DNA from: Oscillospiraceae bacterium
GTDB taxonomy: Bacteria > Bacillota_A > Clostridia > Oscillospirales > Oscillospiraceae
Length of the DNA: 14,060 nucleotides
Reading direction: 5' to 3'
Assembly: GCA_017627975.1 (NCBI GenBank)
Contig: JAGAFT010000162.1
Location: 1-14,060 of the forward strand
Shown: positions 6,776 through 14,060 of the stretch, one piece after another
How the letters are laid out: each line of letters opens with the position of its first letter
Numbering within the stretch: position 1 is the stretch's first letter
Made by a program: the position numbers and the translations under genes
Notes under the pieces: model-generated
The model's database searches: none
What the model was told of the DNA's origin: nothing
Seen by the model: the letters and a program-made list of their open reading frames with translations, nothing else

Positions 6776-7404
6776 CAGATTTTCTGGACTTCCTGAAAAG
6801 CAATCCCTACCCCGGCCGCGGCATCGCCGTCGGGAAGAATCGTGTATACTATTTTATCATGGGCCGCAGCGAAAACAGCCGCAACCGCATCTTTGTCGAG
6901 ACGGAAGACGGGATCCGGACGGAGGCGTTTGACGCCGCGAAGTGTTCCGACCCAAGCCTGATCATCTATCATCCCGTCCGGCAGAGCGGCGGCGACCTCA
7001 TCGTCACCAACGGCGACCAGACAGACACCATCCGCGACATGGGCGACTTCCGCAAGGCGCTCATGACGAGAGAGTTTGAACCGGACGCGCCGAACAACAC
7101 CCCGCGCATCTCGGCCGTGATGCATCCGGACGGAAGCTTTGAACTTTCCATCCTCAAGTGCGTGGACGGGCGCTGCCTCCGCGAGTTCTTCTGCTATGAA
7201 GGCTGCGACGAGGGCAAAGGCTTCTTCCTCAGCACCTATGAGGGGCCCGGCTCTCCCCTTCCCAGCTTCCGCGGCGAGCCAATGGAGATCGACATGCCCG
7301 AGCCGGAAGCCGTCTGGGCCGCGCTGAACGATGACAACAAGGTTTCTCTCTACACCAACGTCTGCGGTGAGGTCAAACTCTTCAACAAACATTTGGGGGA
7401 CTGA
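6772..7404 (+). CDS. purO: Archaeal-type IMP cyclohydrolase (PurO family)
   Basis: PurO closes FAICAR to IMP, the last step of the pathway, using an Ntn-hydrolase-like fold unrelated to the PurH cyclohydrolase domain. The 210-residue product shows the family pattern: NPYPGRGIAVG near the start (about 10-20), IMGRSENSRNR, then DPSLIIYHPV, VTNGDQTDTIRD and EFEPDAPNNTPRIS. Its length suits the family, which was first described in methanogens and is, from memory, also found in clostridia. The ATG at 6772 has AAAGGAG (6758-6764) 7 nt upstream and overlaps the purN stop by 4 nt. It stands next to a formyltransferase that lacks the normal cyclohydrolase domain, which supports the function. Its stop is in frame with, and one codon before, the next start. 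Confidence 0.88.
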   Translation: MTDFLDFLKSNPYPGRGIAVGKNRVYYFIMGRSENSRNRIFVETEDGIRTEAFDAAKCSDPSLIIYHPVRQSGGDLIVTNGDQTDTIRDMGDFRKALMTREFEPDAPNNTPRISAVMHPDGSFELSILKCVDGRCLREFFCYEGCDEGKGFFLSTYEGPGSPLPSFRGEPMEIDMPEPEAVWAALNDDNKVSLYTNVCGEVKLFNKHLGD

Positions 7405-7407
7405 GCG

Positions 7408-8586
7408 ATGAAACAATTTGAACTGAAATACGGCTGCAACCCGAACCAGAAACCGGCCAGCATCTACATGAAGGACGGGTCCGAGCTCCCGGTCAAGGTT
7501 CTCAACGGCCGTCCGGGATACATTAACTTCCTGGATGCCCTGAATTCCTGGCAGCTGGTCAAAGAACTCAAGGAAGCCACCGGCCTCCCCAGCGCGGCCA
7601 GCTTCAAGCACGTCTCCCCCGCCGGTGCGGCGGTGGGTCTTCCCCTGAGCGATGTCGACCGTCAGATCTATTTTGTTGAACCGGACGCCGAGCTCTCGCC
7701 CATTGCCTGCGCGTATATCCGCGCCCGCGGCGCCGACCGTCTGTGCTCCTACGGCGACTGGGCCGCGCTGAGCGATCCCTGTGACGCCGCCACGGCGCTC
7801 TATCTGAAGGAAGAGGTCTCGGACGGCATCATCGCCCCGGCTTACACCGACGAAGCCCTGGAGATTCTGAAAACCAAGAAAAAGGGCAACTACAACGTGG
7901 TCCAGATCGATCCCGACTACGTACCCGCCCTGCAGGAATGCAAGGATGTCTTCGGCGTCACCTTTGAGCAGGGCCACAACAACTTCCGCATCGATGCCTC
8001 CCTGCTCGAGAACATCGTCACGAAAAACAAGGAGCTCTCCGACGCCGCCGTGCGTGATATGATCGTCGCCCTCATCACCCTCAAGTATACCCAGTCCAAC
8101 TCCGTCTGCTACGTCAAGGACGGTCAGGCCATCGGTGTCGGTGCCGGCCAGCAGAGCCGCATCCACTGCACCCGTCTTGCCGGCCAGAAGGCAGACAACT
8201 GGCTGCTCCGCCAGCATCCGAAGGTGCTTGGCCTGCAGTTTGTCGACGGCATCCGGCGCCCCGACCGCGACAACGCCATCGACGTCTATCTCTCCGACGA
8301 GTATGAAGATGTCCTTGCCGACGGCGTATGGCAGACCCGCTTCAAGGTCCGTCCCGAGGTTCTCACGCTGGTTGAGAAAAAAACCTGGATCGCAACCCAG
8401 AGCGGCGTGACCTGCGGTTCCGACGCGTTCTTCCCCTTCGGCGACAATGTCGAGCGCGCTCACAAATCCGGTGTCCAGTACATCGCCGAGCCGGGCGGTT
8501 CGATCCGTGACGACAACGTAATTGAGACGGCGGACAAGTATGGCATGGTCATGGCCTTCACCGGCATGCGACTGTTCCATCATTGA
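7408..8586 (+). CDS. purH: Stand-alone AICAR formyltransferase (PurH C-terminal type)
   Basis: This enzyme formylates AICAR with 10-formyltetrahydrofolate to give FAICAR. The 392-residue product corresponds to the C-terminal transformylase part of bifunctional PurH. The catalytic SFKHVSPAG has Lys67-His68, equivalent to Lys266-His267 of human ATIC. The offset of 199 residues equals the missing N-terminal cyclohydrolase domain. Other family segments include the SNSVCYVKDGQAIGVGAGQQSR stretch (shown in part as GVGAGQQSRIHCTRLAG), and the C-terminal GGSIRDDNVIETAD. It begins KQFELKYGCNPNQKPA, a start seen in such short forms. The ATG is 3 nt after purO, with GGGGGA (7395-7400) as its ribosome site. 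PurO supplies the missing cyclohydrolase. Naming as purH is by function of this half only. Confidence 0.92.
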   Translation: MKQFELKYGCNPNQKPASIYMKDGSELPVKVLNGRPGYINFLDALNSWQLVKELKEATGLPSAASFKHVSPAGAAVGLPLSDVDRQIYFVEPDAELSPIACAYIRARGADRLCSYGDWAALSDPCDAATALYLKEEVSDGIIAPAYTDEALEILKTKKKGNYNVVQIDPDYVPALQECKDVFGVTFEQGHNNFRIDASLLENIVTKNKELSDAAVRDMIVALITLKYTQSNSVCYVKDGQAIGVGAGQQSRIHCTRLAGQKADNWLLRQHPKVLGLQFVDGIRRPDRDNAIDVYLSDEYEDVLADGVWQTRFKVRPEVLTLVEKKTWIATQSGVTCGSDAFFPFGDNVERAHKSGVQYIAEPGGSIRDDNVIETADKYGMVMAFTGMRLFHH

Positions 8587-8605
8587 TCCGGGGAATCAGG
8601 AAACA

Positions 8606-9877
8606 ATGAAAATACTGGTTGTAGGCGGCGGCGGCCGTGAGCATACCGTCATTCGCAAATTAAAAGAAAATCCCGAAATCACGCAGATTTTTGCCCTGCC
8701 CGGCAACGGCGGCATGGCACAGGACGCGGAGTGCGTGCCGATCGGTGCCAAGGATATCGCCTCCATCGTCACCTTTGCCGTGTCCAACGAGATCGACTAT
8801 GCCGTGGTGACACCGGACGATCCCCTGGTCCTCGGCTGTGTCGACGCGCTGGAAGAGGTCGGAGTCCCCTGCTTCGGTCCCCGCAGCGAGGCGGCCATCA
8901 TTGAAGGCAGCAAGGTCTTCTCCAAAAACCTGATGAAAAAGTACGGCATTCCCACCGCGCGCTATGAGGTCTTCACGGATATGCAGGAAGCTCTGCGCTA
9001 TCTGGAAACCGCCCCCGTTCCGACGGTGATCAAGGCCGACGGTCTTGCCCTCGGAAAAGGCGTCATTATTGCCCAGACCCGGGAAGAGGCTTTTCAGGCC
9101 GTGCGGGAGATGATGCAGGACAAGAAGTTCGGGCACAGCGGTGATCAGATCGTAATCGAGGAATACCTCGAAGGGCCGGAGGTCTCGGTTCTCTCCTTTA
9201 CCGACGGAAAAACCATCGTCCCGATGGTTTCCAGCATGGACCACAAGCGCGCCGGAGACAACGATACCGGCCTCAACACCGGCGGCATGGGCACGGTCGC
9301 GCCCAACCCGTATTACACCCCGGAAGTCGCGGCGCGCTGCATGGAAGAGATCTTCCTCCCGACCATGCGCGCCATGAACGCGGAGGGCCGCAGCTTCAAG
9401 GGCTGTCTCTACTTTGGTCTGATGATCACCAAAGACGGTCCGAAGGTGATTGAATACAACTGCCGCTTCGGTGATCCGGAAACCCAGGTGGTGCTCCCGC
9501 TTCTGGAAAGCGACCTCTTCACGATCATGCGGGCGGTTACGGAGGAAAAGCTCAGCGAGGTCGAAGTGAAATTTTCCGACCGGCACGCCTGCTGCGTCAT
9601 CCTCGCGTCGAATGGCTATCCCGAGCACTATGAAAAAGGCTTCCCGCTGGAGATTCCGGAATCCGTTCGCCAGCAGGTCTACGTCGCGGGTGCCGCGCTG
9701 AAAGACGGACAGCTTGTCACAAACGGCGGCCGTGTCGTCGGCTGCACCGCTGTCGCGGATACACTGGAAGAGGCGATCAAAGACGCCTATGCGCTTGCTT
9801 CCCAGGTTCATTTTGAAAACGCCTACTGCCGCAAAGACATCGGACAGCGCGCCCTGCGTGCTGTGAAGGGAGAATAA
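8606..9877 (+). CDS. purD: Phosphoribosylamine-glycine ligase (GAR synthetase)
   Basis: PurD joins phosphoribosylamine to glycine with ATP, the second purine step. The 423-residue product starts MKILVVGGGGREH, the conserved N-terminal signature. It carries the ATP-grasp motif KADGLALGKGV (from Lys143), the NTGGMGTVAPNPY segment, and YNCRFGDPETQVVLP, which holds the metal and ATP ligands of the family. Length is normal. The start at 8606 is chosen over an in-frame ATG at 8522, because the longer form would overlap the upstream formyltransferase by 65 nt and begin with unrelated residues. A modest AGGA (8598-8601) precedes the start. The gene ends one base before the purL GTG. Confidence 0.96.
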   Translation: MKILVVGGGGREHTVIRKLKENPEITQIFALPGNGGMAQDAECVPIGAKDIASIVTFAVSNEIDYAVVTPDDPLVLGCVDALEEVGVPCFGPRSEAAIIEGSKVFSKNLMKKYGIPTARYEVFTDMQEALRYLETAPVPTVIKADGLALGKGVIIAQTREEAFQAVREMMQDKKFGHSGDQIVIEEYLEGPEVSVLSFTDGKTIVPMVSSMDHKRAGDNDTGLNTGGMGTVAPNPYYTPEVAARCMEEIFLPTMRAMNAEGRSFKGCLYFGLMITKDGPKVIEYNCRFGDPETQVVLPLLESDLFTIMRAVTEEKLSEVEVKFSDRHACCVILASNGYPEHYEKGFPLEIPESVRQQVYVAGAALKDGQLVTNGGRVVGCTAVADTLEEAIKDAYALASQVHFENAYCRKDIGQRALRAVKGE

Positions 9878-9878
9878 C

Positions 9879-12800
9879 GTGGTTTATCGTATATTTGTCG
9901 AGAAGAAACCCGGCCTGGACAACGAAGCCCAGGCACTTCTGAATGAAGCGCGCGGTCTCCTCGGCATTCAGGGTCTGAACAAGGTGCGCCTGCTGAATCG
10001 CTACGACGCGGAAGAGATTTCGGAAGAGCTGTTCCGCTATGCGGTCAGGACCGTCTTTTCAGAACCCCAGCTCGATCTTGTGAGCGAGGAGGCGGATCTC
10101 GGCGACGCCGCCGTTTTTGCCGTGGAATACCTCCCCGGACAGTTTGACCAGCGCGCGGACTCAGCGGCCCAGTGCATCCAGATTCTCTCCCAGGGGGAGC
10201 GCCCCCTCGTCCGCTCCGCCAGAGTGTACGCGCTCTACGGCACCCTGACGGATGCCGAGCTTGCGGAGATCAAAAAGTATGTTATCAACCCGGTGGAAGC
10301 GCGCGAAGCCGCGCTGGAAAAACCGGAAACCCTTCGGGTCCGGTATGAGATTCCCACCGAAGTCGCCATTCTGGACGGCTTCCGCACGCTGGACCGTTCC
10401 GCTTTGGAGGACTTTGTCCGCAGCTACGGCCTTGCCATGGACGCGGATGACATTGCCTTCTGTCAGAAGTATTTCCGCGACGAAGAGAAGCGCGATCCCA
10501 CCATCACCGAGGTCCGTGTTCTGGACACCTACTGGTCCGATCACTGCCGCCATACCACTTTCAACACGATCATCGACAGCGTTCGCTTTGAGGACGCGCT
10601 TCTGGAGAAGGCCTGGCAGGACTATCTGGATACCCGCACAGCATTGAACCGCACGAAGCCCATCTGCCTGATGGATCTGGCAACGGTTTCGGTCAAGGCC
10701 CTGAAGAAGGCCGGAAAGCTTCCGAAACTGGACGAGTCGGAGGAAATCAACGCCTGCACCGTCAAGATCGAGGTGGAGGCCGACGGCGTCCGTGAACCCT
10801 GGCTTCTGCTGTTCAAGAACGAAACCCACAATCATCCGACGGAGATCGAGCCTTTTGGCGGAGCCGCCACCTGCATCGGCGGCGCGATCCGTGACCCGCT
10901 CTCCGGCCGCTCGTATGTCTACGGTGCCATGCGCGTCACCGGAGCCGCCGATCCCCTGAAGCCGGTCTCCGAAACCATGCCCGGCAAACTCCCCCAGCGC
11001 AAACTGGTAACAACCGCCGCGGCGGGCTATTCGTCTTACGGCAACCAGATCGGCCTGGCCACCGGCATCGTGGATGAACTCTATCACCCCGGCTACGCCG
11101 CCAAGCGTATGGAAATCGGCGCCGTGATCGCCGCCGCACCGCAGGAAAATGTCCGCAGAGAGCGCCCGGCCCCCGGAGACGTGGTGATTCTTCTGGGCGG
11201 CAGAACGGGGCGCGACGGCATCGGCGGCGCCACCGGCTCCAGCAAGGCACACAACACCCAGTCGGTAGAGACCTGCGGCGCAGAAGTCCAGAAGGGCAAC
11301 GCCCCCGAGGAGCGCAAGCTGCAGCGGCTTTTCCGCAATCCCGCGGCTTCCCGAATGATCAAGCGCTGCAATGACTTCGGCGCGGGCGGCGTGTCCGTCG
11401 CCATCGGCGAACTGGCGGAAGGGCTCTGCATCAACCTCAACGCGGTCCCCAAGAAGTACGACGGTCTGGACGGCACGGAGCTCGCCATCAGTGAGAGCCA
11501 GGAGCGTATGGCAGTCGTGGTCGAGGCAAAGGACGCAGATGCCTTCCTTTCCCTCGCCTCCGAAGAAAACCTTGAGGCGGTTCCCGTCGCCGTCGTCCGG
11601 TCAGAACCGCGCCTCGTCATGGAATGGAACGGGAAACGCATCGTCGATATTTCCCGCGCCTTTTTAGATACCAACGGTGCGGAAAAGCATATTGACGCCG
11701 TCGCCGCGAAACCGCAGCCCTGGGCAAAGCCGGTCTACGGCTCCTTCGGTACGCTCCTTCGTCAGACTGCGTCCGATCTCAACTGCTGCTCCAAACGCGG
11801 CCTCAGTGAGCGTTTCGACTCTACCATCGGTGCCGGAACGGTGCTGATGCCCTTCGGTGGAAAGAATCAGCTCACCCCGATCCAGGCCATGGTCCAGAAG
11901 ATCTCCATGGAGCAGAAGCACACCGACGACTGTTCTTTCATGTCCTGGGGGTATAACCCCTTCATCACCGAAAAGAGCCCGTATCACGGGGCCTATCTCG
12001 CCGTCGTCGAGTCGGTCTGCAAGCTTGTCGCCACCGGCGCAGCGTTCCGGGATGTGTATCTCAGCTTCCAGGAGTACTTTGAACGTCTCGGCAGAGACAG
12101 CCGCAGCTGGGGCAAGCCCCTTTCTGCGCTCCTGGGCGCCTTTGAAGCGCAGATGGGTCTCGGCATCGGCGCGATCGGCGGCAAGGACTCCATGAGCGGC
12201 TCCTTTGAGCAGCTTCACGTTCCGCCTACGCTGGTCTCCTTCGCCGTCACTACCGGGAAAACCCATGATGTCGTGTCCAACGAATTCAAGCAGGCCGGGA
12301 ACAAGGTCGTTCGTCTCTCTCCGGAAACGGGCGCCGACGGACTTCCGACGGCGGATTCCCTGATCCGTCTCTTTAACCGGGTTACGGAGCTTCTCCGCAG
12401 CGGAAAGGCTGTCGCCTGTTATACCCCCGGCATGGGCGGTATCGCAGAGGCCGTCATGAAGATGGCCTTCGGCAACGGCTTTGGATTCCGTTTTGCGGAC
12501 GGCCTGGATAGCAACAGAGTTTTCGGATATGACTACGGCGCTTTCCTTCTGGAAGTCAAAGAAGATCTTCCCGATGCAGAGCTCATCGGAACCGTCACCG
12601 ACGACGGTGCGTTCCGTTTGGGTGAAGAGTTCGTCGACGGGAAGGAACTTCTCGATCTCTACGAAGGCAAGCTTGAGCCGGTCTATGCATGCAACATTTC
12701 CCAGAGCACCGGCACACCGGAGACCTTCTCCTATTCCGCTCCATCCCGCGTTTCCCCTGCCGTTCGGACGGCAAAGCCCCGTGTCCTGATCCCCGCTTTC

Positions 12801-13571
12801 CCCGGCACCAACTGTGAGATTGACAGCGCCCGTGCCGTGCGTGACGCAGGAGCGGAACCGGAGATCTTCGTGGTGAACAACCTTTCCGCCGAAGGCATTG
12901 CCCACAGCATCGACACCTTTGCCGAACGCTTGAAGGAAAGCCAGATGATTTTCATTCCCGGCGGCTTCTCCGGCGGCGATGAGCCGGACGGCTCCGGAAA
13001 GTTCATCACCGCCTTCTTCCGCAACGCGGAGGTCCGCGAGGGCGTCACCGAACTGCTGGAGCAGCGCGACGGCCTCATCTGCGGCATCTGCAACGGATTC
13101 CAGGCCCTCATCAAGCTGGGTCTGGTCCCCTATGGAAAGATCATCGACACGGATGAAAACTGCCCGACTCTGACCTTCAACACCATTGGCCGCCACCAGA
13201 GCCGTATCGTCCGCACGCGCATCGCCTCAAACAAGTCTCCATGGCTTTCCCTGACCGAAGTCGGCGAGGTTTATTCCGTCCCGATCTCCCACGGTGAAGG
13301 GCGCTTCCTTGCTAGTGAGGAACTGATCCGCGAGCTTGCGGCAAACGGACAGATCGCCACACAGTATGTCGACTTTGACGATCAGGCCACTTCGGACGTA
13401 CACTTCAATCCGAACAATTCCCTCTTCGCCATCGAAGGCATCACTTCGCCGGACGGCCGCGTCTTTGGAAAGATGGGCCATGCCGAGCGAATCGGTTCCG
13501 GCCTGTACCGGAATGTCCCGGGGCGTTATGATCTGAGGATGTTTGAAGCGGCCGTGAAATACTTTGCCTGA
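9879..13571 (+). CDS. purL: Single-chain phosphoribosylformylglycinamidine synthase
   Basis: PurL converts FGAR to FGAM with ATP and glutamine, the fourth purine step. At 1230 residues it is the clostridial single-chain form. It has an N-terminal PurS-like region (about 1-75), a linker region with SDHCRHTTFN (220-229), and ATP-grasp-like synthetase halves with NETHNHPTEIEPFGG (from Asn314), RCNDFGAGGVSVAIGE and GGKDSMSG. A C-terminal PurQ-like glutaminase starts near residue 970 (RVLIPAFPGTNCEID). The glutaminase is intact: nucleophile Cys1071 in GICNGFQ, with His1138 and Glu1140 in SHGEGRF. This contrasts with PurF in the same operon. No separate purS or purQ is needed. The GTG start has AAGGGAG (9866-9872) 6 nt upstream, overlapping the end of purD. 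It is the last operon gene, followed by a terminator. Confidence 0.96.
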   Translation: MVYRIFVEKKPGLDNEAQALLNEARGLLGIQGLNKVRLLNRYDAEEISEELFRYAVRTVFSEPQLDLVSEEADLGDAAVFAVEYLPGQFDQRADSAAQCIQILSQGERPLVRSARVYALYGTLTDAELAEIKKYVINPVEAREAALEKPETLRVRYEIPTEVAILDGFRTLDRSALEDFVRSYGLAMDADDIAFCQKYFRDEEKRDPTITEVRVLDTYWSDHCRHTTFNTIIDSVRFEDALLEKAWQDYLDTRTALNRTKPICLMDLATVSVKALKKAGKLPKLDESEEINACTVKIEVEADGVREPWLLLFKNETHNHPTEIEPFGGAATCIGGAIRDPLSGRSYVYGAMRVTGAADPLKPVSETMPGKLPQRKLVTTAAAGYSSYGNQIGLATGIVDELYHPGYAAKRMEIGAVIAAAPQENVRRERPAPGDVVILLGGRTGRDGIGGATGSSKAHNTQSVETCGAEVQKGNAPEERKLQRLFRNPAASRMIKRCNDFGAGGVSVAIGELAEGLCINLNAVPKKYDGLDGTELAISESQERMAVVVEAKDADAFLSLASEENLEAVPVAVVRSEPRLVMEWNGKRIVDISRAFLDTNGAEKHIDAVAAKPQPWAKPVYGSFGTLLRQTASDLNCCSKRGLSERFDSTIGAGTVLMPFGGKNQLTPIQAMVQKISMEQKHTDDCSFMSWGYNPFITEKSPYHGAYLAVVESVCKLVATGAAFRDVYLSFQEYFERLGRDSRSWGKPLSALLGAFEAQMGLGIGAIGGKDSMSGSFEQLHVPPTLVSFAVTTGKTHDVVSNEFKQAGNKVVRLSPETGADGLPTADSLIRLFNRVTELLRSGKAVACYTPGMGGIAEAVMKMAFGNGFGFRFADGLDSNRVFGYDYGAFLLEVKEDLPDAELIGTVTDDGAFRLGEEFVDGKELLDLYEGKLEPVYACNISQSTGTPETFSYSAPSRVSPAVRTAKPRVLIPAFPGTNCEIDSARAVRDAGAEPEIFVVNNLSAEGIAHSIDTFAERLKESQMIFIPGGFSGGDEPDGSGKFITAFFRNAEVREGVTELLEQRDGLICGICNGFQALIKLGLVPYGKIIDTDENCPTLTFNTIGRHQSRIVRTRIASNKSPWLSLTEVGEVYSVPISHGEGRFLASEELIRELAANGQIATQYVDFDDQATSDVHFNPNNSLFAIEGITSPDGRVFGKMGHAERIGSGLYRNVPGRYDLRMFEAAVKYFA

Positions 13572-13629
13572 GATCCCCTCGGCGCTTCTGCAATTCCTTT
13601 TTTCTTCTGTATCGTTCTCTCTTTTTGCG

Positions 13630-13670
13630 AAAGACCATCAGCTTTGTAATCGGGCTGATGGTCTTTTGTT
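13630..13670 (+). terminator. Intrinsic terminator at the end of the pyr-pur operon
   Basis: A perfect 13-bp stem pairs AAAGACCATCAGC (13630-13642) with GCTGATGGTCTTT (13654-13666) around an 11-nt loop, and ends in TCTTTTGTT. The preceding 58 nt after the purL stop are pyrimidine-rich and show no gene. The A-rich 5' flank is short, so termination is mainly expected in the + direction. Confidence 0.9.
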
Positions 13671-13731
13671 GCCAGAGCGGCAATGATGCTACGGTTTGGA
13701 GCCGGAAATGTGCATGCCGCTTGAATTTTAG

Positions 13732-13760
13732 TTGAATTATCCGGCGAAGAGGTGTAATAT
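13732..13760 (+). promoter_or_regulatory. Probable sigma-A promoter of the lipoprotein gene
   Basis: TTGAAT (13732-13737) and TAATAT (13755-13760) are separated by 17 bp, with transcription expected near 13767. A second TTGAATT lies 11 bp upstream (13721), about one helical turn away, and might be part of a binding site. The region between the operon terminator and this promoter shows only a short 5-bp hairpin (13669-13683) and no gene. Confidence 0.65.
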
Positions 13761-13798
13761 CTTATTGTATCCATCACAACAATAGAGGGGAAACCGAT

Positions 13799-14060
13799 AT
13801 GAAAAAGAAAATGACTCTGCTTGTCTTTCTGATTTTCTGCCTCACGGCGCTTGCCGGCTGCGGCCTGTTCCAGCGGAATGCACCGGGAGCGGCCGTGACC
13901 GTTGTGGAAACGGCTGCACCCGCCGCTACGCAGGCTGTGATTCAGACCCCGGCAGCCACGCCCACACCGACTCCTGTGGCGGTTCCTGTTGCGACGCCGG
14001 CTCCGATCCCGGCGGCGACGTCGACCCCCATCCCTGTTGCAACACCGGCCCCGACGCCCG
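13799..14060 (+). CDS. Lipoprotein with Thr/Pro/Ala-rich linker, N-terminal part only
   Basis: The visible 87 codons encode a lipoprotein signal peptide: a basic start (MKKK), a hydrophobic core (LLVFLIFCLTA) and the lipobox LAGC with lipidated Cys21. After it comes a low-complexity stretch of about 60 residues rich in Ala, Thr, Pro and Val, with TPTPTPV and two PVATPAP units. It probably acts as a flexible wall-spanning linker between the membrane anchor and a domain beyond the window. The ATG has AGAGGGG (13784-13790) 8 nt upstream and its own promoter, so it is separate from the nucleotide operon. Its function cannot be told from this part. Domains expected after such linkers include peptidoglycan-active or substrate-binding modules, but none is visible. 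Confidence 0.85.
   Translation, partial: MKKKMTLLVFLIFCLTALAGCGLFQRNAPGAAVTVVETAAPAATQAVIQTPAATPTPTPVAVPVATPAPIPAATSTPIPVATPAPTP
13985..14058 (+). repeat. Imperfect direct repeat in the lipoprotein linker
   Basis: A segment of about 26 bp at 13985-14010 recurs at 14033-14058, 48 bp (16 codons) apart, with about five mismatches. The two encode PVATPAPIP and PVATPAPTP. The array may continue past the window. Such codon-phased repeats arise by duplication within linker regions and can vary in copy number between strains. Confidence 0.6.

Noticed and set aside
6694..8583. A 629-codon open frame on the - strand, opposite purO and the AICAR formyltransferase
   Set aside because: Long antisense frames are common opposite GC-rich genes with strong codon bias. 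Both + strand genes are clear families sharing one frame, which explains why the antisense frame spans both. No credible domain is seen.
8522..8605. An N-terminal extension of purD
   Set aside because: The extra residues are unlike PurD and overlap the upstream gene. The start at 8606 gives the exact conserved N-terminus.
11664..13196. A 510-codon - strand frame opposite purL, and similar long antisense frames opposite purF, purM and purD
   Set aside because: They mirror conserved genes, show no recognisable family, and have compositions expected of shadow frames.

Overview
This window looks like chromosomal DNA from a GC-rich, low-oxygen member of the Bacillota, most likely class Clostridia near the Oscillospiraceae. 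The reasons are strong AGGAGG-type ribosome sites, a Gram-positive PyrR attenuator, clostridial-type single-chain PurL, an archaeal-type IMP cyclohydrolase (PurO) in place of the usual N-terminal PurH domain, and a lipoprotein with a Thr/Pro/Ala linker. The genus is inference. All recognised genes are on the + strand.

Positions 1-446 are regulatory. A perfect 16-bp inverted repeat (30-64) and four copies of GTCATAC lie upstream of an ideal sigma-A promoter (TTGACA, 17 bp, TATAAT; 116-144). The transcript opens with a PyrR binding loop (152-183), an antiterminator (176-231) and an intrinsic terminator (225-256), which are mutually exclusive. Just past the U-tract is a strong Shine-Dalgarno site, then a 48-codon leader ORF (270-416). 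Its stop codon sits inside a second terminator-like hairpin (380-428), immediately before pyrE. This looks like two attenuators in series, one read by PyrR and one apparently read by a translating ribosome.

Positions 447-13571 hold twelve tightly packed genes: pyrE-pyrB-pyrI-purE-purC-purF-purM-purN-purO-purH(AICAR formyltransferase only)-purD-purL. The largest gap is 63 nt and several genes overlap by 1-4 nt, so one operon is likely. The pur genes cover every step from PRPP to IMP except PurB (adenylosuccinate lyase); purK is also absent. The pyr genes supply aspartate transcarbamoylase with its regulatory subunit, and orotate phosphoribosyltransferase. The purine pathway therefore appears to sit downstream of a pyrimidine-sensing leader.

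Two enzymes are unusual. PurF has Gly-Gly where the catalytic Cys1 should be and has lost other glutaminase residues, yet keeps the PRPP loop and all four Fe-S cysteines. PurO and the stand-alone formyltransferase are in the same frame, separated by one stop codon and one sense codon.

A strong terminator (13630-13670) closes the operon. After it, a separate promoter (13732-13760) drives the start of a lipoprotein gene that runs off the window at 14060.
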